In this document: piece after piece, positions 50,416 through 52,183 of the stretch
Layout: each line of letters opens with the position of its first letter
Numbering within the stretch: the stretch's first letter is position 1
Assembly (NCBI GenBank): GCA_022775005.1
Contig: JALFJR010000091.1
Coordinates: 1 to 52,183 of the forward strand
Direction of reading: 5' to 3'
Source of the DNA: Parabacteroides sp.
Lineage (GTDB): Bacteria; Bacteroidota; Bacteroidia; Bacteroidales; Tannerellaceae
Length of the DNA: 52,183 nucleotides
The notes under the pieces: generated by a model
Seen by the model: the letters and a program-made list of their open reading frames with translations, nothing else
Database searches by the model: none
What the model was told of the DNA's origin: nothing
Translations under genes and position numbers: made by a program

Positions 50416-52183
50416 TCAATGTTTATCCTTCAGACGGAAACGAAGCGTCCCGGCATTCACAAGGCGATCATGCGAGAGGGTGAAGCCCTTCAGCTTTCGA
50501 TCACCCACTGTAACCTCTTGCACATAAATCGATTCCGGGGTATCATGCTTCGATTCGATCACCAACTTACCCTTCGGATAGAAACGCTCGTCAAGATGAA
50601 TCGTCACCTTATCGAAGGCCGGCGAGGTCAGCACATAATTTACGTCGCCCGGACAAGCAGGATAGAAGCCCATCATGGAGAAAATCGCCCATGCGGACAT
50701 CGTACCCGTATCCTCATTACCCGGGACACCATTGGGCGCATTGTGATAGCCACTCTTCAGCAACTCATGAATCAATTTCTGCGTACGCCATTCCTCTCCC
50801 TTGAAATAACTGAAGAGGTAGGGATAAGCGATGTCCGGCTCGTTAGCAGGATCATAATAGCCTTTGTCAAACACACTTTGCAAATGATTGACGAATGCCT
50901 TATCACCACCCATCAACTTGGCCAAGCCTTTGATGTCGTGAGGTACATAGAAGGTGTAGTTCCAGGCGTTGCCCTCATGGAAACCTGGGCTCGGCTCAAA
51001 GTTCTCACCCTGCTTCGGATCGAACGGCGAGTAGAAAGAACCATCGGGCAGCAAGGGACGTAAAGTCTTGAACTCCTTGCTATAATAGTGCTTATAGCCC
51101 ATCGAACGTTCATAGAAGAGTTGCGCATCCGCCTTCTTACCCAATGCTTGGGCGAAGTTCGACAAGTTCCAGTCGGCTATATAATACTCCAACGCATGAG
51201 AGACGGAGTTATCATACTGCTCACGTAGAGGCACGTAACCCCGGGTGAAATAGTCATTCGCATCCGGACGCAGCAAATTGAACTCACCCGGTGTGGTCGC
51301 TCCTTTACGCATCGCCTCATACGCCAAGTTCACATCATAATCACGCAAACCGCGCATGTAGGCATCCACGATGTAAGGAATCGAAGGATCGCCCTCCATC
51401 GTGAAGGTCTCTCGTCCGTAGAGTTCCCACTTCGGTAACCAGCCATTCTCCTTATACATATCAATCATGGTACGAATAATATCCAACTGACGATCTGGAT
51501 AGAGCAATGTCATCAACGTGCTCACATTGCGATAGGTGTCCCACAAAGAGAAGACTGTGTAGCGATTTCCTTTCGTATGCCCCACCTGCAAGCTCTCCAT
51601 CTGCGGGTATTCTCCATTCACATCCTGCAAGATATTGGGATGGATCAAGAGGTGATAAAGGCCGGTATAGAAAATGGTACGCTCATCTTTCGAGCCGCCC
51701 TCGATCTCGACACGAGAAAGATCCTTGTTCCACATCTCACGTGCCGCCATACGCACCTTGTCAAAATCAAAGCCCGGTTGCTCCGCCTCCATGTTCTTGC
51801 GGGCATTCTCGATGCTGACGTACGAGATACCCATCTTCACGGAGATAGACTCATTCTCTTCTGTCTCATAGTCAAACCAGACACCCACATCGTCGCCACT
51901 CATCTCACGGGTATAACTGCCGTAAATCTTATATTTACCCGCATCGGCATCCCAAGCGGCCTCCGCCGTCATCGGACGCTGCTTCTTCCAATAACCTCGT
52001 TTCGTGGGTGCCTTGCTCAGCTTCATCACGAAATAAACCGGAAAGACCGCAGCCGGATTGTAACAGAAAGTACCCAGCAGCTTGCTGCCCTCTATCTCCG
52101 TATCGTTCACGAAGCGAACGGTAGCACCCGATTCGTTGGTCAAACCCTCCCCTAAATTCAGCAAGATATGGCTCTCTCCTTTC
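50416..52183 (-). CDS. GH92-family alpha-mannosidase, N-terminal part missing at window edge
   Basis: The open frame runs from the stop at 50416 to the window edge, so about the last 589 residues are present and the start lies outside; the TTG near 52164 is internal (the edge reads KGESHILLNLGEG). The sequence is that of GH92 calcium-dependent exo-alpha-mannosidases: GHTKGNRYTVFSLWDTYRNV, HEGNAWNYTFYVPHD (proposed acid Glu), and GNEDTGTMSAWAIFSMMGFY, the block with the general-base aspartates. Glu stands in the first place of the usual GNDD pair. It removes mannose from glycans, probably host N-glycans, in the periplasm or outside. The lactamase-fold gene follows it. Confidence 0.93.
   Translation of the reverse strand, partial: KGESHILLNLGEGLTNESGATVRFVNDTEIEGSKLLGTFCYNPAAVFPVYFVMKLSKAPTKRGYWKKQRPMTAEAAWDADAGKYKIYGSYTREMSGDDVGVWFDYETEENESISVKMGISYVSIENARKNMEAEQPGFDFDKVRMAAREMWNKDLSRVEIEGGSKDERTIFYTGLYHLLIHPNILQDVNGEYPQMESLQVGHTKGNRYTVFSLWDTYRNVSTLMTLLYPDRQLDIIRTMIDMYKENGWLPKWELYGRETFTMEGDPSIPYIVDAYMRGLRDYDVNLAYEAMRKGATTPGEFNLLRPDANDYFTRGYVPLREQYDNSVSHALEYYIADWNLSNFAQALGKKADAQLFYERSMGYKHYYSKEFKTLRPLLPDGSFYSPFDPKQGENFEPSPGFHEGNAWNYTFYVPHDIKGLAKLMGGDKAFVNHLQSVFDKGYYDPANEPDIAYPYLFSYFKGEEWRTQKLIHELLKSGYHNAPNGVPGNEDTGTMSAWAIFSMMGFYPACPGDVNYVLTSPAFDKVTIHLDERFYPKGKLVIESKHDTPESIYVQEVTVGDRKLKGFTLSHDRLVNAGTLRFRLKDKH

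Noticed and set aside
1-52183. tRNA, rRNA, tmRNA genes, insertion sequences or prophage genes
   Set aside because: I saw no tRNA-like cloverleaf ends, no rRNA motifs, no transposase or phage proteins; a scan with tRNAscan and Rfam would be needed to exclude small RNAs fully.

Overview
The window reads as chromosomal DNA of a Bacteroidales bacterium, most likely Parabacteroides or a close relative. Four things point that way: many SPI and SPII secreted proteins typical of the phylum (DUF4249 lipoprotein, STN-type TonB-dependent receptor, MG2/plug protein, GH30, GH92, CE2 esterase); promoters of the Bacteroidetes type (TTTG, about 19-20 bases, TAnnTTTG) rather than TTGACA/TATAAT; weak or absent Shine-Dalgarno sequences before many genes; and housekeeping proteins of Bacteroidales type. 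Species was not tested by any search.

Layout. 1-1028: left edge with a possible truncated gene, a possible 72-codon gene behind a strong promoter, and two tandem repeat arrays. 1029-5341: two adjacent M3-family (Dcp-like) lipoprotein peptidases. 5487-8197: FabK/nitronate monooxygenase-like flavoprotein, a NUDIX-AlaX fusion and a SpoU rRNA methylase. 8288-10070: dnaJ and grpE. 10322-15337: PDZ protein, mutS2, corA. 15366-19042: sigma-54 response regulator, DUF418 membrane protein, OmpA-like lipoprotein, acidic 109-residue protein. 19148-21778: bifunctional nuclease, nupC, rsmE. 22250-27004: clpB and nadE. 27007-32968: YIP1 protein, smpB, metH and a CE2-like esterase on the minus strand. 33086-38589: dnaB, mtaB, an LpxL-like acyltransferase and a glycosyltransferase fused to a lipoprotein-like domain, with stop/start overlaps. 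39150-45421: a four-gene outer-membrane operon (DUF4249 lipoprotein, unknown secreted protein, TonB-dependent receptor, MG2/plug protein). 45418-52183: HxlR regulator with GH30 hydrolase, a secreted two-domain protein, a metallo-beta-lactamase-fold protein and a truncated GH92 alpha-mannosidase.

The most unusual material is not coding. Five intergenic arrays of degenerate direct repeats have strictly kept periods of 43, 22, 22, 21 and 23 bases. The two 22-base arrays, about 21 kb apart, share one consensus; the others differ in sequence but share the near two-helical-turn period. None is a multiple-of-three coding repeat except the 21-base one, and none has the repeat/spacer form of CRISPR. 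They sit at gene borders: downstream of dcp, upstream of clpB, upstream of the DUF4249 operon, and between two convergent genes. This is the best candidate here for an undescribed element family.

The main coding oddities are the NUDIX-AlaX fusion, the glycosyltransferase-lipoprotein fusion, and a protein with a TonB plug-like segment but no beta-barrel encoded next to a complete TonB receptor.
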